From contig NZ_LHVK01000003.1 of NCBI RefSeq assembly GCF_001269905.1, positions 1,147,578 to 1,211,577 of the forward strand: DNA of 64,000 nt, given 5' to 3'. The position numbers and the translations under genes were made by a program. Below, piece by piece: positions 24,889-34,390 of this stretch. The stretch comes from Pseudomonas corrugata. GTDB taxonomy: Bacteria; Pseudomonadota; Gammaproteobacteria; Pseudomonadales; Pseudomonadaceae. The notes under the pieces were generated by a model, which saw nothing but the letters and a program-made list of their open reading frames with translations, was not told the DNA's origin and did no database searches. How positions within the stretch are numbered: position 1 is the first letter of the stretch; the number at the start of each line of letters is the position of its first letter.

Positions 24889-27800
24889 TCATGAGGGCGA
24901 ATCGAGCTGGCGTCCCAACTCACAGATGAGCAAGGTCAGGGAGTCGGCGTTTCGAAGGATGATGTCGATGCGTTTGTCTGCAGAGTTGGGGTTCAGAAAG
25001 ACATCGCGCGCCTCGCTCATGGTCCGGGCGCCGGTCACCTTGAGGATTTCCTTGGCGGTGGCCTTGGACTCGGGGAGTAGTTCCAGGCTCTTGAACGTGC
25101 TGGCTGCGCTATCCCATCCCATGAACAACTTTGAGCGTGGCGTGGTCAGCGAGAGCCCATTGAGTTGCTGGTCTTGCTGAGCGTCATACCGGGTTCGTCC
25201 GTAATGAGTGACTTGCGAAATCAGGTCGGGAAATGGCAACAGCGCGTCCAGATAAGCGATGTCATGCGTATCGATCAACTGATGGGTCAGTTCGTGGATC
25301 AGGGTCGCTCCCTGGGCGTGAGCGTCGACGTTGAATGAGTCGGGGACGATGGCTTTGTACGAGTCCAGCCCTACGTCGAAGAAAAACTGTGTGAGGTAGA
25401 TTTTTCCGCAAGCATTGGGTTCGAGCACGAATGCAGTGGCCGTGTCGTCGGCGTTCTTGAGGTTGCCGATCACGATGCGTTTTTCGTTCAGCGATTCCCA
25501 GGAAGGATCGGCCAGTACCTGGCATATCGGGGCAACCGCGGCATGTAGCTTGACGATCAAGCTGGCATCGACCTGATCGACGCCGAAAAAGGTCTTGAGG
25601 AAAGTATCCAGCCGGGATCCCGATGAGACCTGTTGCCTGGCCTGGTCGAGGTTATGAAGCGTATTGAGCGAGTAATACCTGGCTGTCTCCAGTGCCTGCA
25701 CAATGACATTGGCATGGAGGGGGTATTTCCTGCGTATCTGAGCCATGCCCCGGGCTTCGATATTCAGTGTGTCTGCGGCTTTGTAATCGCTGTACGCGTT
25801 CGCAAGCGTCGACATCACCTTGCCGTAACGAATGGTCTGGCGTTGAGGGTCAATTGCCCACTCCTGGCTTTCAGGCAATCTCCTCAGTATCGGTCCCTCT
25901 CCCTTGTCATGGACAACGCGCCAGACCTGATTGGCCCTCGCCACCTGAAAGACTTTACCGACAAGGCTGACATAGAGCTTGCCGGAGCCTGTGGCCCTGT
26001 AGGTCCCGTCAGTAAGGTTCTCTTGTAGATTCTGGAGGCTTACGCCCCTGGCTTCGAAGGCTTGCAGGTTGGTTCGGAGCGGGGCTGTGGAAGCGATGCG
26101 CTCCCAATGGATCGGGGGCGCAGGGGAGTCTTGCGCGACAGGGCCGATGGGGTCGAGCAGCCCGAACGTATCCTCCCGATTCAGGAAACCGAGTGACACC
26201 ATTTCTGCGGCCCCGGCAATGAAATCATGCAGACCGGTTTTCCACTCATGCTGCTGCAGTGCTTCGGAGGAAGACTCGAAGTCCTTATAGCTTTCCCACA
26301 GCGTTTCGAAAAAAGTCAGTTTGCCCGGCAATTGTCTGCTCACGAATCTGGTGCCGACGCTGAGCAAATGCCGCACGGTTTCCCAGTCGAACTGACGTTT
26401 CCTATCTGTTTGAGTGGTCAGCAGGTCCGATATCAGATGGGTATTGTCATTGAACAACGTATCGAGGATGTTCGTCCGGACCGGATTCGAGGCCAGGGTT
26501 ATTTCCGAGAGCTGTCCGATGGTGGAACTGAACAGGTTTTTGAACGTGCTCCGCTGGTTGACGGGCAGGCGACTGATCAACAGGTTCTGTAGCGGCCCTG
26601 GCCTGTTGAAGGTGTCCACGACACTCGCCTCGTTCTTGAACTCGGTGAAGGTCGGGCCCGTATGGTAGGGGGCGTACAGGACCTGGGGCGCTTTCGCATC
26701 GGTGCTCGACCCGATCAGGTAAAGCCCCAGGGCCTTGATCGCCGCCGCGCCATCGGTTTTTATCAGTTCCAACGGACGAATCAGAGCGCTGGCGCCTTTC
26801 ACCGCCTGGCGGGCAATGGCGTCCGGCATGTCCAGCACCTGGCGAATCAAGTCGAAGGCTGAAGGGGAGAGGTATTGCTGCAGGCACCGTGCGTGGGCGT
26901 ATTGCAACAGTTGCCAGGGTAGTTGTTGACGGAAGCGCTGCTTTCTCTGTTGAACGTCCGCCGTCGAGCCGGACAGTTTGTCCAGTACATGTTGTTTATA
27001 TGAGGTGGAAATATCCAATGACAGCAGCAGCTGTTTGACCGCCGTCTCATTCAAGCTGCCGGGTAGCTTCCGTCTGGAAGTCGAGGAAACCTTGAATCCG
27101 GTTTTCTCAGTGACGTCGATATGATTCAGGGCAAACTCGTTCAGGGAGCTGGGAGGCCCCGCCAGCGCGAGGTCAGGTGTGATCTGAATGGTCGCTGGGT
27201 CCAGATCTTTTTCGGTGAAGCGTGCGTCCAGCAGCGCTTTCAGTTTTTTACTCGTATAGGCCTGTAAGGGCTCGATATCGTCCAGGTAGTCCTTGCCATT
27301 GACGACGCTGTTTCGATATTGCTCAAGCAGATTGATATGCAGGCGCTGATCTTCGGGAGAGGCCATGCCGAGCCAGGCTGGCAGCTTCTGTTGCCACCAG
27401 TCCGCCTGGGCGATGCGTTTGGCACGCGTCAGATTGGTGGGGGCCCCCTTGTCCAGTAGCGCTTCAAGGCTTTTAACCAATGCAGCCCCGGTCAATTGCC
27501 AGTCCCGGGTTTTCAACGTCTTCAGATAACCGTATTCGATCTCGAACAACCGGATGAACGAGTTCATCCGATCGAGCAACACGTTGTCCTCGATCAACTC
27601 AAAGGCCTCGAGCTGATAGCGCCCGTGGGGCTTGCGCTGGGTGGAGGGCAGGCCAGCGAGCAGGCCAAAGCGTCTGCGGGAGTCGAGCAGGTTTCGGTTC
27701 AATTGTTTCGTAGCGGCGTCGACGGAGGGGAAAACCTGCAGGCCGTCGGTTGGCGTCCAGAGGACGCCCAGGCCCGAGTAGGGCGTATCCAGCCCTCCGC

Positions 27801-29703
27801 GCTCGCTCAGGAAAAAGCAATTGGCGAGGGACAAGGAGGCTGTGCTGCCCTCCATGGTGTAGGCAAGTCTCAGTGAATAGGCATCGGGCCGAAAGCCTTT
27901 GAGCCCCATGCGCTGCTCACGATTCGGATAATCGGCGTCGTAGGCAAACACACTGTTGATGAGATCGGCTGCGGCAGGCGGCAGTGTCCCGTTTAGCTTC
28001 CTGAGTTCGGCTTCAGCCCGTATTCCCAGGGAAAAAACGTTGCTGAGTTCAGGCAGCAGGGCTCTGAGTCGGCTGTGCAGTGATATCTCGTTGGAGAGCG
28101 GCAGTTGGGCGAACAGCGTATTGAAAGCCTCTTCGACAGAGGTATAGCTCTTGATCTTCCTCGTCAGTTGATCGGCCATGAAGTTGGACGGCCGCGAGTC
28201 GCCATAAAAAGCCGGCAGGGTACCCCAGTGTCCTTCGGTTCCATGCTCCAGCAGGTTGTTGTTGATCAAGGAACGGATATCCAGCGCCTTGTCGACCAAG
28301 GCATGAATGTCCACGATACCCTGGCGGGACATTTCCAGGGCGTAGCGAAGGTTGCTGATCTGCTTGCCGATGATGGCATCCGCCAGGGACTCGAATACCG
28401 GCAACGTCACTGAGCGTCCTGAGACTTGTGGTTCATCAAGGCGCAGAAAGCGGTTGCGCTCATCCAGGCTGAGCAGGTCATAGAGTGCCTCCTTGCTTGC
28501 GAGGCTCGTCGGCGTAGCCAGCAGCGCGTTCCTGAACCCCCGGTAATGGTCGACCTTCTGCAACCCATGACTGGGTCGGTAGAGGTAATGCCCCTTGCCA
28601 CTGATCATCAGTGAACCGGCAAGCTCGACATGGAGTGGCTCATATTCCCAGAGACGAATCGATTCGATGAACAGCGGCGTCTCGTCCTGGCGGGATGACC
28701 CGAACACTCGGAGCAGCTCCTGGCTTTGTGCGTCGCTCAGTTGCCCTTGCTCCCGTTTACTCAGGATGCTTGCGCGCAGGGCATCGCTGAGAACCTGCGC
28801 AAGCAGCGCCCGGCGTGAGAGATGGAACGGGCCGGGGGCGCTCCAATAGGCATTGATGCAATCGGTGAGCTTGGGGATCAGGTTTCCAGCGGTGACCCGT
28901 AGCAGGCTCTCCCATTGCCGCGAGTTGTGGGGCGATACGGTGATGTGCGGATGGATGAAATCGACGTCATGCCGGGCGGGCCGGCCCTGATGGTGGAAGT
29001 ACAGCAGAACCGCCTCGGACAGTGACAGGTTGTTGGTCACCTTGCCCATGGTCGGATCGCCCAGCCCCGCATCGATGGTGATTGCCATGCGGGTCTGTCG
29101 ATGGTCAAGGTTCGCCAGGACCTCATTCAATACCTGGTCAAGCATTGAGGTCAGTGAGGGCAGTTTGATCAGCTCATTCACCATGGTCAGCGCATTGAGG
29201 TGTTGAGCGTGCTCAATGGATTCGACCTGGGTCTTGGATACACCTGCGTCCATGGTGCGCCGGGACTGTCTGATAGCGATGCTGGTGTTCAGTTCGGCAC
29301 GCTGGGAAATGGACAGGAGCTGGAACAGGTCGTCACGCTCGGCAGGGGTTGCGAGCATCTGATCGATCCGGGTTTGCAGTGCCTCCGGGCGGTCGAATTT
29401 CTCGATCCCGCCCTGGGGGGTGTAGAGGAACGCAGGCCTGGGGGGCGAGGTGCCGGCTTCTGGCAAACTTGTCAGCGTAAAACAGCCGGCCAGCGGGATA
29501 GGGGCCTGGCCTCCGGCGTGGAGCAGAATGGTTTCGGCACACATTGATGGCGTTTGCGCAGCGCGCAGCGTGTGGCTGGGCAGGGCTGCGTGGCGCAACC
29601 AGTCGAGGTCGGTTTGCGTCAATCCATGGGTTGCGCTCAGTTCGTCCAGGCGGTTGGCGTTCAGGATGGCGGGCAATAGCAGTGGCGTGGTCTCACGGGT
29701 CAT
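24889..29703 (-). CDS. Giant toxin-like protein with C-terminal HELTH zinc-protease motif
   Basis: A 1,604-residue protein of the large Pseudomonas 'dermonecrotic toxin domain' (DUF6543-like) type, recognised from its general pattern. No signal peptide or membrane segment is evident. The N-terminal two-thirds show at least two related helical blocks (DLFQLLSISQRAELN near residue 125 and YDLLSLDERNRFLRL near 415). Near the C-terminus a zinc-protease signature reads IHELTHQLIDTHDIAY, with H1470, E1471, H1474 and a candidate third ligand D1481; the spacing recalls aspzincin (M35) proteases, whose motif is HExxH then GTxDxxYG. A single-gene unit with no immunity-like or secretion partner beside it. 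Likely an effector, but delivery and target are unknown. Confidence 0.75.
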   Translation of the reverse strand: MTRETTPLLLPAILNANRLDELSATHGLTQTDLDWLRHAALPSHTLRAAQTPSMCAETILLHAGGQAPIPLAGCFTLTSLPEAGTSPPRPAFLYTPQGGIEKFDRPEALQTRIDQMLATPAERDDLFQLLSISQRAELNTSIAIRQSRRTMDAGVSKTQVESIEHAQHLNALTMVNELIKLPSLTSMLDQVLNEVLANLDHRQTRMAITIDAGLGDPTMGKVTNNLSLSEAVLLYFHHQGRPARHDVDFIHPHITVSPHNSRQWESLLRVTAGNLIPKLTDCINAYWSAPGPFHLSRRALLAQVLSDALRASILSKREQGQLSDAQSQELLRVFGSSRQDETPLFIESIRLWEYEPLHVELAGSLMISGKGHYLYRPSHGLQKVDHYRGFRNALLATPTSLASKEALYDLLSLDERNRFLRLDEPQVSGRSVTLPVFESLADAIIGKQISNLRYALEMSRQGIVDIHALVDKALDIRSLINNNLLEHGTEGHWGTLPAFYGDSRPSNFMADQLTRKIKSYTSVEEAFNTLFAQLPLSNEISLHSRLRALLPELSNVFSLGIRAEAELRKLNGTLPPAAADLINSVFAYDADYPNREQRMGLKGFRPDAYSLRLAYTMEGSTASLSLANCFFLSERGGLDTPYSGLGVLWTPTDGLQVFPSVDAATKQLNRNLLDSRRRFGLLAGLPSTQRKPHGRYQLEAFELIEDNVLLDRMNSFIRLFEIEYGYLKTLKTRDWQLTGAALVKSLEALLDKGAPTNLTRAKRIAQADWWQQKLPAWLGMASPEDQRLHINLLEQYRNSVVNGKDYLDDIEPLQAYTSKKLKALLDARFTEKDLDPATIQITPDLALAGPPSSLNEFALNHIDVTEKTGFKVSSTSRRKLPGSLNETAVKQLLLSLDISTSYKQHVLDKLSGSTADVQQRKQRFRQQLPWQLLQYAHARCLQQYLSPSAFDLIRQVLDMPDAIARQAVKGASALIRPLELIKTDGAAAIKALGLYLIGSSTDAKAPQVLYAPYHTGPTFTEFKNEASVVDTFNRPGPLQNLLISRLPVNQRSTFKNLFSSTIGQLSEITLASNPVRTNILDTLFNDNTHLISDLLTTQTDRKRQFDWETVRHLLSVGTRFVSRQLPGKLTFFETLWESYKDFESSSEALQQHEWKTGLHDFIAGAAEMVSLGFLNREDTFGLLDPIGPVAQDSPAPPIHWERIASTAPLRTNLQAFEARGVSLQNLQENLTDGTYRATGSGKLYVSLVGKVFQVARANQVWRVVHDKGEGPILRRLPESQEWAIDPQRQTIRYGKVMSTLANAYSDYKAADTLNIEARGMAQIRRKYPLHANVIVQALETARYYSLNTLHNLDQARQQVSSGSRLDTFLKTFFGVDQVDASLIVKLHAAVAPICQVLADPSWESLNEKRIVIGNLKNADDTATAFVLEPNACGKIYLTQFFFDVGLDSYKAIVPDSFNVDAHAQGATLIHELTHQLIDTHDIAYLDALLPFPDLISQVTHYGRTRYDAQQDQQLNGLSLTTPRSKLFMGWDSAASTFKSLELLPESKATAKEILKVTGARTMSEARDVFLNPNSADKRIDIILRNADSLTLLICELGRQLDSPS

Positions 29704-29920
29704 CGTTGCTTCTCGATCAAGGCGCCATGAGGCGGCACATGTATGGAAGCGGCCAGACTAGAGAACGATGAAGGGGGGAAGGTGGTACATAGTTACCGCA
29801 CGCGAAGCTTCAAACATGCCGGCGGTGAAAAGATTGACAGTACGCGGCTGAAGCAGTGTTTAATCCGGGGTCGTTCCTCCTTCACTGTGGCTACCTCCAA
29901 CAATCATTCTGGAGCTTCAG

Positions 29921-30952
29921 ATGTCCGCGCTATCCGATCATGCCGGTTCCGGCCCCCTTTCCTTAGATGCCCTGGTGGGGCTGCTGGAGAAGATTTTCCT
30001 GCGCCATGGCACCTCGGCCGACGTCGCCCGCACCCTGGCTGAAAATTGCGCCCGCGCGGAGCGCGACGGTGCCCACAGCCATGGGGTATTTCGTATTCCT
30101 GGCTATGTCTCGACGCTGAACAGCGGCTGGGTCAATGGCCAGGCTGTGCCGGTAGTTGAAGACGTCGCATCGGGCTTCGTCCGGGTGGACGCCGGAAACG
30201 GTTTTGCCCAGCCGGCCCTGGCTGCTGCGCGGTCGTTATTGGTGGCGAAGGCGCGCAGCGCCGGTATCGCCGTGCTGGCTATCCGCAATTCCCATCACTT
30301 CGCCGCCCTCTGGCCGGATGTCGAGCCGTTTGCCTACGAAGGGCTGGTGGCGTTGAGCGTGGTCAACAGCATGACGTGCGTGGTACCCCACGGTGCTGAC
30401 CGTCCGTTGTTCGGTACCAATCCCATTGCCTTCGCCGCGCCACGGGCCGGCGGCGAGCCGATTGTATTTGACCTGGCCACCAGCGCCATCGCCCATGGCG
30501 ACGTGCAGATTGCCGCGCGCAAGGGTGAGTTGTTGCCGCCAGGCATGGGGGTGGACAGCCTCGGTCAACCGACCTGTGACCCAAAAGCGATTCTCGAAGG
30601 CGGAGCGCTGTTGCCGTTTGGCGGGCACAAGGGATCGGCGTTGTCGATGATGGTAGAGCTGCTGGCGGCGGCCCTGACCGGCGGCAATTTCTCGTTCGAG
30701 TTCGACTGGAACAACCATCCGGGGGCCAAGACGCCATGGACTGGGCAGTTGCTGATCGTGATTGACCCGAGCAAGGCCGCCGGGCAGAACTTCGCCGAGC
30801 GCAGCCAGGAGCTGGTCCGGCAGATGCAGGGAGTGGGGTTGCGGCGGTTACCAGGAGATCGCCGGCATCGGGAACGCAGTCATTGCGACCAGCATGGGAT
30901 TGCGCTGGATGAGCAGACATTGCAACAGCTGCGGGAATTGGCGGGGATATAA
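29921..30952 (+). CDS. dpkA: Delta1-piperideine-2-carboxylate / pyrroline-2-carboxylate reductase
   Basis: A 343-residue NAD(P)H-dependent reductase of the malate/L-lactate dehydrogenase type 2 family, reducing the cyclic imine of the D-lysine (and D-proline) route to L-pipecolate. Long stretches match the remembered P. putida DpkA: GAHSHGVFR near residue 50, NSHHFAALWPDVEPF near 123, FGTNPIAFAAP near 165 and PFGGHKGSALSMMVELL near 230. The length is normal. It stands alone here, divergent from the giant toxin-like gene; other D-lysine genes are not in the window. Confidence 0.85.
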   Translation: MSALSDHAGSGPLSLDALVGLLEKIFLRHGTSADVARTLAENCARAERDGAHSHGVFRIPGYVSTLNSGWVNGQAVPVVEDVASGFVRVDAGNGFAQPALAAARSLLVAKARSAGIAVLAIRNSHHFAALWPDVEPFAYEGLVALSVVNSMTCVVPHGADRPLFGTNPIAFAAPRAGGEPIVFDLATSAIAHGDVQIAARKGELLPPGMGVDSLGQPTCDPKAILEGGALLPFGGHKGSALSMMVELLAAALTGGNFSFEFDWNNHPGAKTPWTGQLLIVIDPSKAAGQNFAERSQELVRQMQGVGLRRLPGDRRHRERSHCDQHGIALDEQTLQQLRELAGI

Positions 30953-31000
30953 TCCGAAGGCGAAGGAATGGTTGCCTGATAACAGTCGGTTTTAAACCAC

Positions 31001-31093
31001 AAGCCTTGGGGGCAACGCTTGCTTGCGATGGGGCCAGTCAGTCGAACTGTATTGGCTGGTCCGCCGCTATCGCGAGCAAGCTTTGCTCCCACG
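31001..31093. repeat. REP pair
   Basis: Diverged left core (CTTGGGGGCAACGCTTGC) and good right core (CGCGAGCAAGCTTTGCTCC) between convergent dpkA and the DUF883 gene; probably the shared 3' end structure. Confidence 0.65.
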
Positions 31094-31103
31094 GGTTTGG
31101 TGC

Positions 31104-31421
31104 TTAACGCCGTCCGAGCAGCAAGCCCACCACCAGCCCGAAACCGGCGGAAATCGCCACGGTTTGCCAGGGATGGCCACCGATGTAGAGTTCGGTGGCA
31201 TCGACCATGGGCCGGGTACGTTCCCGTGCGCTGGCAACCGAGTCCAGGGCCTGCTGCAATTTCTGGGAGATCTGGCCCCGCAGGTTCTCGGCCTCTTCAC
31301 CGACCAGCGAGTCGCTGCTTTTGAGCAGTTTTTCCGAATCTTCGATCAAGGCCTTCAGTTCACTGAACACTTGATCCTTGATTTGCTCTCCGTTCGCTTG
31401 CGCGGTGGGTCTACGAGCCAT
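31104..31421 (-). CDS. DUF883 family (ElaB/YqjD-like) membrane-anchored protein
   Basis: A 105-residue protein with an amphipathic helical N-terminus and a C-terminal membrane helix (TVAISAGFGLVVGLLLGRR). The GGHPWQTVAISAGFGLVVG pattern is typical of the ElaB/YqjD/YgaM group, of which YqjD binds ribosomes at the inner membrane in stationary phase. AAGGAG precedes the ATG. Monocistronic. Confidence 0.85.
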   Translation of the reverse strand: MARRPTAQANGEQIKDQVFSELKALIEDSEKLLKSSDSLVGEEAENLRGQISQKLQQALDSVASARERTRPMVDATELYIGGHPWQTVAISAGFGLVVGLLLGRR

Positions 31422-31583
31422 CGAATTACTCCTTACTGATGATTACCGTGAACAGTGGAGTGGTGCGCTTGTGCAAAAGTTGCAGAGGGGCTGGCCGTGT
31501 CAGCATGGCCAAGCATAAATGATGGTTAAGGCGTTTCCCTTCAAGGTGTAAGATGTCGCCTATTTATGCAACAGGTAATTTCC

Positions 31584-31838
31584 ATGAGCTTCAATCTGGC
31601 TGACAAACCACTGGCCGAGCGTGCCGCACTGGAAGACGAAAAATCCCGACTGTTCGAGCTGTGGCAGAACAACCTGGGCAAGGCCAAGGGCGACGCTGCC
31701 CGGTTGTTTGGCGAACGCTCAAAGCGCAAAGGCAAATGGGCTGAGTGGGTACGTGCCGAGCTGGACGGCATGTCGCCCCCGGAGTACGCCAACATGGTGC
31801 GCAGTGAGGTCAATCGGCTGATGGCCGCCAACAAATAG
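31584..31838 (+). CDS. Conserved small hypothetical protein
   Basis: An 84-residue, charged, helical cytoplasmic protein (SFNLADKPLAERAALEDEK..., ending NRLMAANK). I recognise it as a widespread Pseudomonas hypothetical of unknown role. The ATG at 31584 is preferred over the in-frame ATG at 31566, which has no ribosome site. Its stop is four bases from the end of the convergent LysR gene. Confidence 0.7.
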   Translation: MSFNLADKPLAERAALEDEKSRLFELWQNNLGKAKGDAARLFGERSKRKGKWAEWVRAELDGMSPPEYANMVRSEVNRLMAANK

Positions 31839-31841
31839 ACC

Positions 31842-32750
31842 TCACGAAAAGGTCATGACGATGGCCTCGCGAACCTTGACCACTGCCGGATCCACCTGGG
31901 TGTGGGTGCGCCATCCCAGTTCGATGGGATAACGTGGCAAGGCGAGGGGGCAGGGCAGCAACGCCAGGTCACAGAGTGCCGCGATGCTCCGCGCGGCATG
32001 CTCCGGAATGGTCGCCACGGCCCGGCTGCCCTTGAGCAGAAACGGTAGCGCGGCAAAATGCGTGGTCGAGGCACACACCCTGCGGCTCAGGCCGAGCCCG
32101 GCCAGTCCTTCGTCGGTGATGCCGATGAAACCACCCGATGACACCAGCAGATGTTCGCGGCCCACGAACGCTTCCATACTTAGTGTCTGCTGGCCCTCCT
32201 CCAGGCTGTCCGGATCGGCCAGGCAGGCATAATCGCCTTCGCCCAATACCAGGCGGCTGAGCAACCGTTCCGTGAAACCACCCGCCGTGATCGCCAGGTC
32301 GAAATTTCGCTCCATCAGGTTGCGACCGACGATCTGGCTGTGGGTCTGGCGGAAAATCAGGCGCAACCCCGGCGCCCGTCGCGCCACTTCCTCGATCAGC
32401 CGGCGCCCATAGGCCAGTTCGAAGTCGTCGGACAGGCCGACGATGACCGAGCGGCCGTCGTAATGAGTGGTATCCGGATCAATCATCGCCAGACTTTGGC
32501 GGCATTTGTCCAAGGCATCGCTGATCACTGGCTTGAGTTGATTGGCCCGCAGGGTTGGTGCCAGGCCTCGACCGGTGCGCACGAACAGTTGATCGTCATA
32601 CACATTGCGCAGCCTGCGCAAAGCCGCGCTGATGGCCGACTGGGTCACCCCCAGGCGCAAAGCGGCGCGGCTGGCACTGGATTCGTCGTGCAGGGCTTCG
32701 AAGGTCTTGAGCAGATTCAGATCGATATCAGTGATATTCATGTTGTTCAT
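31842..32750 (-). CDS. LysR-family regulator divergent from nitrilase
   Basis: A 302-residue LysR regulator. The HTH is visible as DLNLLKTFEALHDESSASRA then LRLGVTQSAISAALRRLR near residues 33-50. ATG codons at 32750 and 32741 are both possible starts, a TTG at 32762 is less likely. Only 86 bases separate it from the oppositely oriented nitrilase gene, so it probably controls the nitrilase and itself in response to a nitrile or related ligand. Confidence 0.88.
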   Translation of the reverse strand: MNNMNITDIDLNLLKTFEALHDESSASRAALRLGVTQSAISAALRRLRNVYDDQLFVRTGRGLAPTLRANQLKPVISDALDKCRQSLAMIDPDTTHYDGRSVIVGLSDDFELAYGRRLIEEVARRAPGLRLIFRQTHSQIVGRNLMERNFDLAITAGGFTERLLSRLVLGEGDYACLADPDSLEEGQQTLSMEAFVGREHLLVSSGGFIGITDEGLAGLGLSRRVCASTTHFAALPFLLKGSRAVATIPEHAARSIAALCDLALLPCPLALPRYPIELGWRTHTQVDPAVVKVREAIVMTFS

Positions 32751-32836
32751 ATCGTTTAGCAATGCATGGGGCTTTATTCATGATCGGTCGACGCCTGAGA
32801 ATCGGCAACACCTGATGACCAAGGAGTTCAACACCC

Positions 32837-33760
32837 ATGCCTAAATCCATAGTGGCTGCCCTGCAGATCGGTTCCTTGCCTGGCGGCAAGGCCGAGACAC
32901 TGGCGCAGATCCTTTCCTACGAAGACGCCATAAGCCAGGCCGGCGCGCGCCTGGTGGTGATGCCTGAAGCCCTGTTGGGTGGCTATCCCAAGGGAGAAGG
33001 GTTCGGGACCCGGCTGGGATACCGCCTGCCGGAGGGGCGTGAGGCATTCGCCCGCTACTTTGCCAATGCCATCGAGGTCCCGGGTATCGAAACCGAGGCC
33101 TTGGCCGGCCTTTCGGCGCGCACGGGAGCCAGTCTGGTGCTGGGGGTCATCGAACATGCCGGCAGTACCCTGTATTGCACGGCGCTGTATTTCGAACCCG
33201 ATGCGGGGCTGGTGGCCAAGCATCGCAAGTTGATGCCCACCGGCACCGAGCGGCTGATCTGGGGCAAGGGCGATGGTTCGACGTTGCCTGTTATCGATAG
33301 CCAGGTCGGTCGGCTCGGCGCGGCGGTGTGCTGGGAAAACATGATGCCGCTGCTGCGCACCGCGATGTATGCCAAGGGCGTGGAGGTGTGGTGCGCGCCG
33401 ACGGTGGATGAGCGGGAGATGTGGCAGGTGACCATGCGTCATATTGCCCATGAGGGGCGATGCTTCGTGGTTAGTGCGTGTCAGGTCCAGGCCTCGCCTC
33501 AGGCGTTGGGCATCGATGTCGAGCACTGGCCGGCGGACCGTCCGTTGATCGCGGGGGGCAGCGTGATCATCGGCCCCATGGGGGATGTGCTGGCCGGGCC
33601 GCTGAAAGACGCGGCGGGGTTGTTGACCGCCGAGATCGACACCGATGATCTGGTACGGGCACGTTATGACTATGACGTGGTCGGTCATTACGCCAGGCCG
33701 GACGTATTCGAACTGGTCGTGGATGAGCGGGCCCGGCCAGGCGTTCGGTTCACCGCATGA
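32837..33760 (+). CDS. Nitrilase
   Basis: A 307-residue C-N hydrolase that converts nitriles to carboxylic acids and ammonia. The catalytic Glu-Lys-Cys triad is E44 ([10 protein letters not shown]), K131 ([10 protein letters not shown]) and C165 ([10 protein letters not shown]); the CWEN sequence is that of true nitrilases rather than amidases. AAGGAG lies ten bases before the ATG. Length and context resemble the plant-induced PinA nitrilase reported from P. fluorescens, but substrate (beta-cyanoalanine, arylacetonitriles or other) cannot be told by eye. Confidence 0.88.
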   Translation: MPKSIVAALQIGSLPGGKAETLAQILSYEDAISQAGARLVVMPEALLGGYPKGEGFGTRLGYRLPEGREAFARYFANAIEVPGIETEALAGLSARTGASLVLGVIEHAGSTLYCTALYFEPDAGLVAKHRKLMPTGTERLIWGKGDGSTLPVIDSQVGRLGAAVCWENMMPLLRTAMYAKGVEVWCAPTVDEREMWQVTMRHIAHEGRCFVVSACQVQASPQALGIDVEHWPADRPLIAGGSVIIGPMGDVLAGPLKDAAGLLTAEIDTDDLVRARYDYDVVGHYARPDVFELVVDERARPGVRFTA

Positions 33761-33761
33761 G

Positions 33762-34232
33762 TTACCAGGTCGTCGCGGACTCCGGCAAGTCGAGAGTGCC
33801 GCGGTCGATGAAGCGCATGGTGCCGAACAATCCCCCGGAGAGTTTGCCCTTGAGCACATAGGGCAGATTATCCAGACCCTGGGCCTGGCTCAGGCCGAGG
33901 GTCTGGCGTAGCACCGAGAATGCCGAAATGCTCACGGGGACGCTCAATATTGCTTCGGAAAACCTCGGAATGGAGCCACTCTGGTCGCTGACCCCGGTCG
34001 CCAGAGTGCGGTCGTTGACCTCCAGGTCCAGCGCCACGCCGTTGTATTCGATGGCGGTTTCGTTGGGATTCTGCAGGCGTAGCTTCACGGCGAAACGCAT
34101 CTCCAGGTCCTGGCTGGGCAAGGGGTCGATGCCGACTACGTTGATATTCAAGGGATCGCGATGCGGGAAGAGGGCGCAGGCGCTCAGGCTGAGCAGTGTC
34201 AGTAAAAGGAACAGGGCGGGAATTCTGCGCAT
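33762..34232 (-). CDS. LEA14-like (WHy domain) lipoprotein
   Basis: A 156-residue exported lipoprotein: RRIPALFLLLTLLSLSAC with lipobox LSAC (cysteine near residue 19), then a LEA type-2/WHy beta-sandwich (MRFAVKLRLQNPNETAIEYNG is the characteristic strand pair). Family members are linked to desiccation tolerance. The ATG at 34232 has GAGAG upstream; a longer open frame to 34376 is unsupported. It ends one base from the convergent nitrilase stop. Confidence 0.8.
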   Translation of the reverse strand: MRRIPALFLLLTLLSLSACALFPHRDPLNINVVGIDPLPSQDLEMRFAVKLRLQNPNETAIEYNGVALDLEVNDRTLATGVSDQSGSIPRFSEAILSVPVSISAFSVLRQTLGLSQAQGLDNLPYVLKGKLSGGLFGTMRFIDRGTLDLPESATTW

Positions 34233-34390
34233 GGGCGTACTCTCACTGTGAATTTTGGTCACGATAACCCACAACCCCAAGGACGCGCGAAGTCCATCCT
34301 GTTCTCGATCCAGATGGGCGCTGGGCTCCTGACAGTTTCTGACAACAGCGTCTGCTAATCTGCAGCAACTTTTCATTCGGATCGCCCATC

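Noticed and set aside
30780..30952. Frameshift near the dpkA 3' end
   Set aside because: The arginine-rich PGDRRHRER stretch looked odd, but the remembered DpkA C-terminus has the same pattern (PGERRYRER), so the frame is intact.
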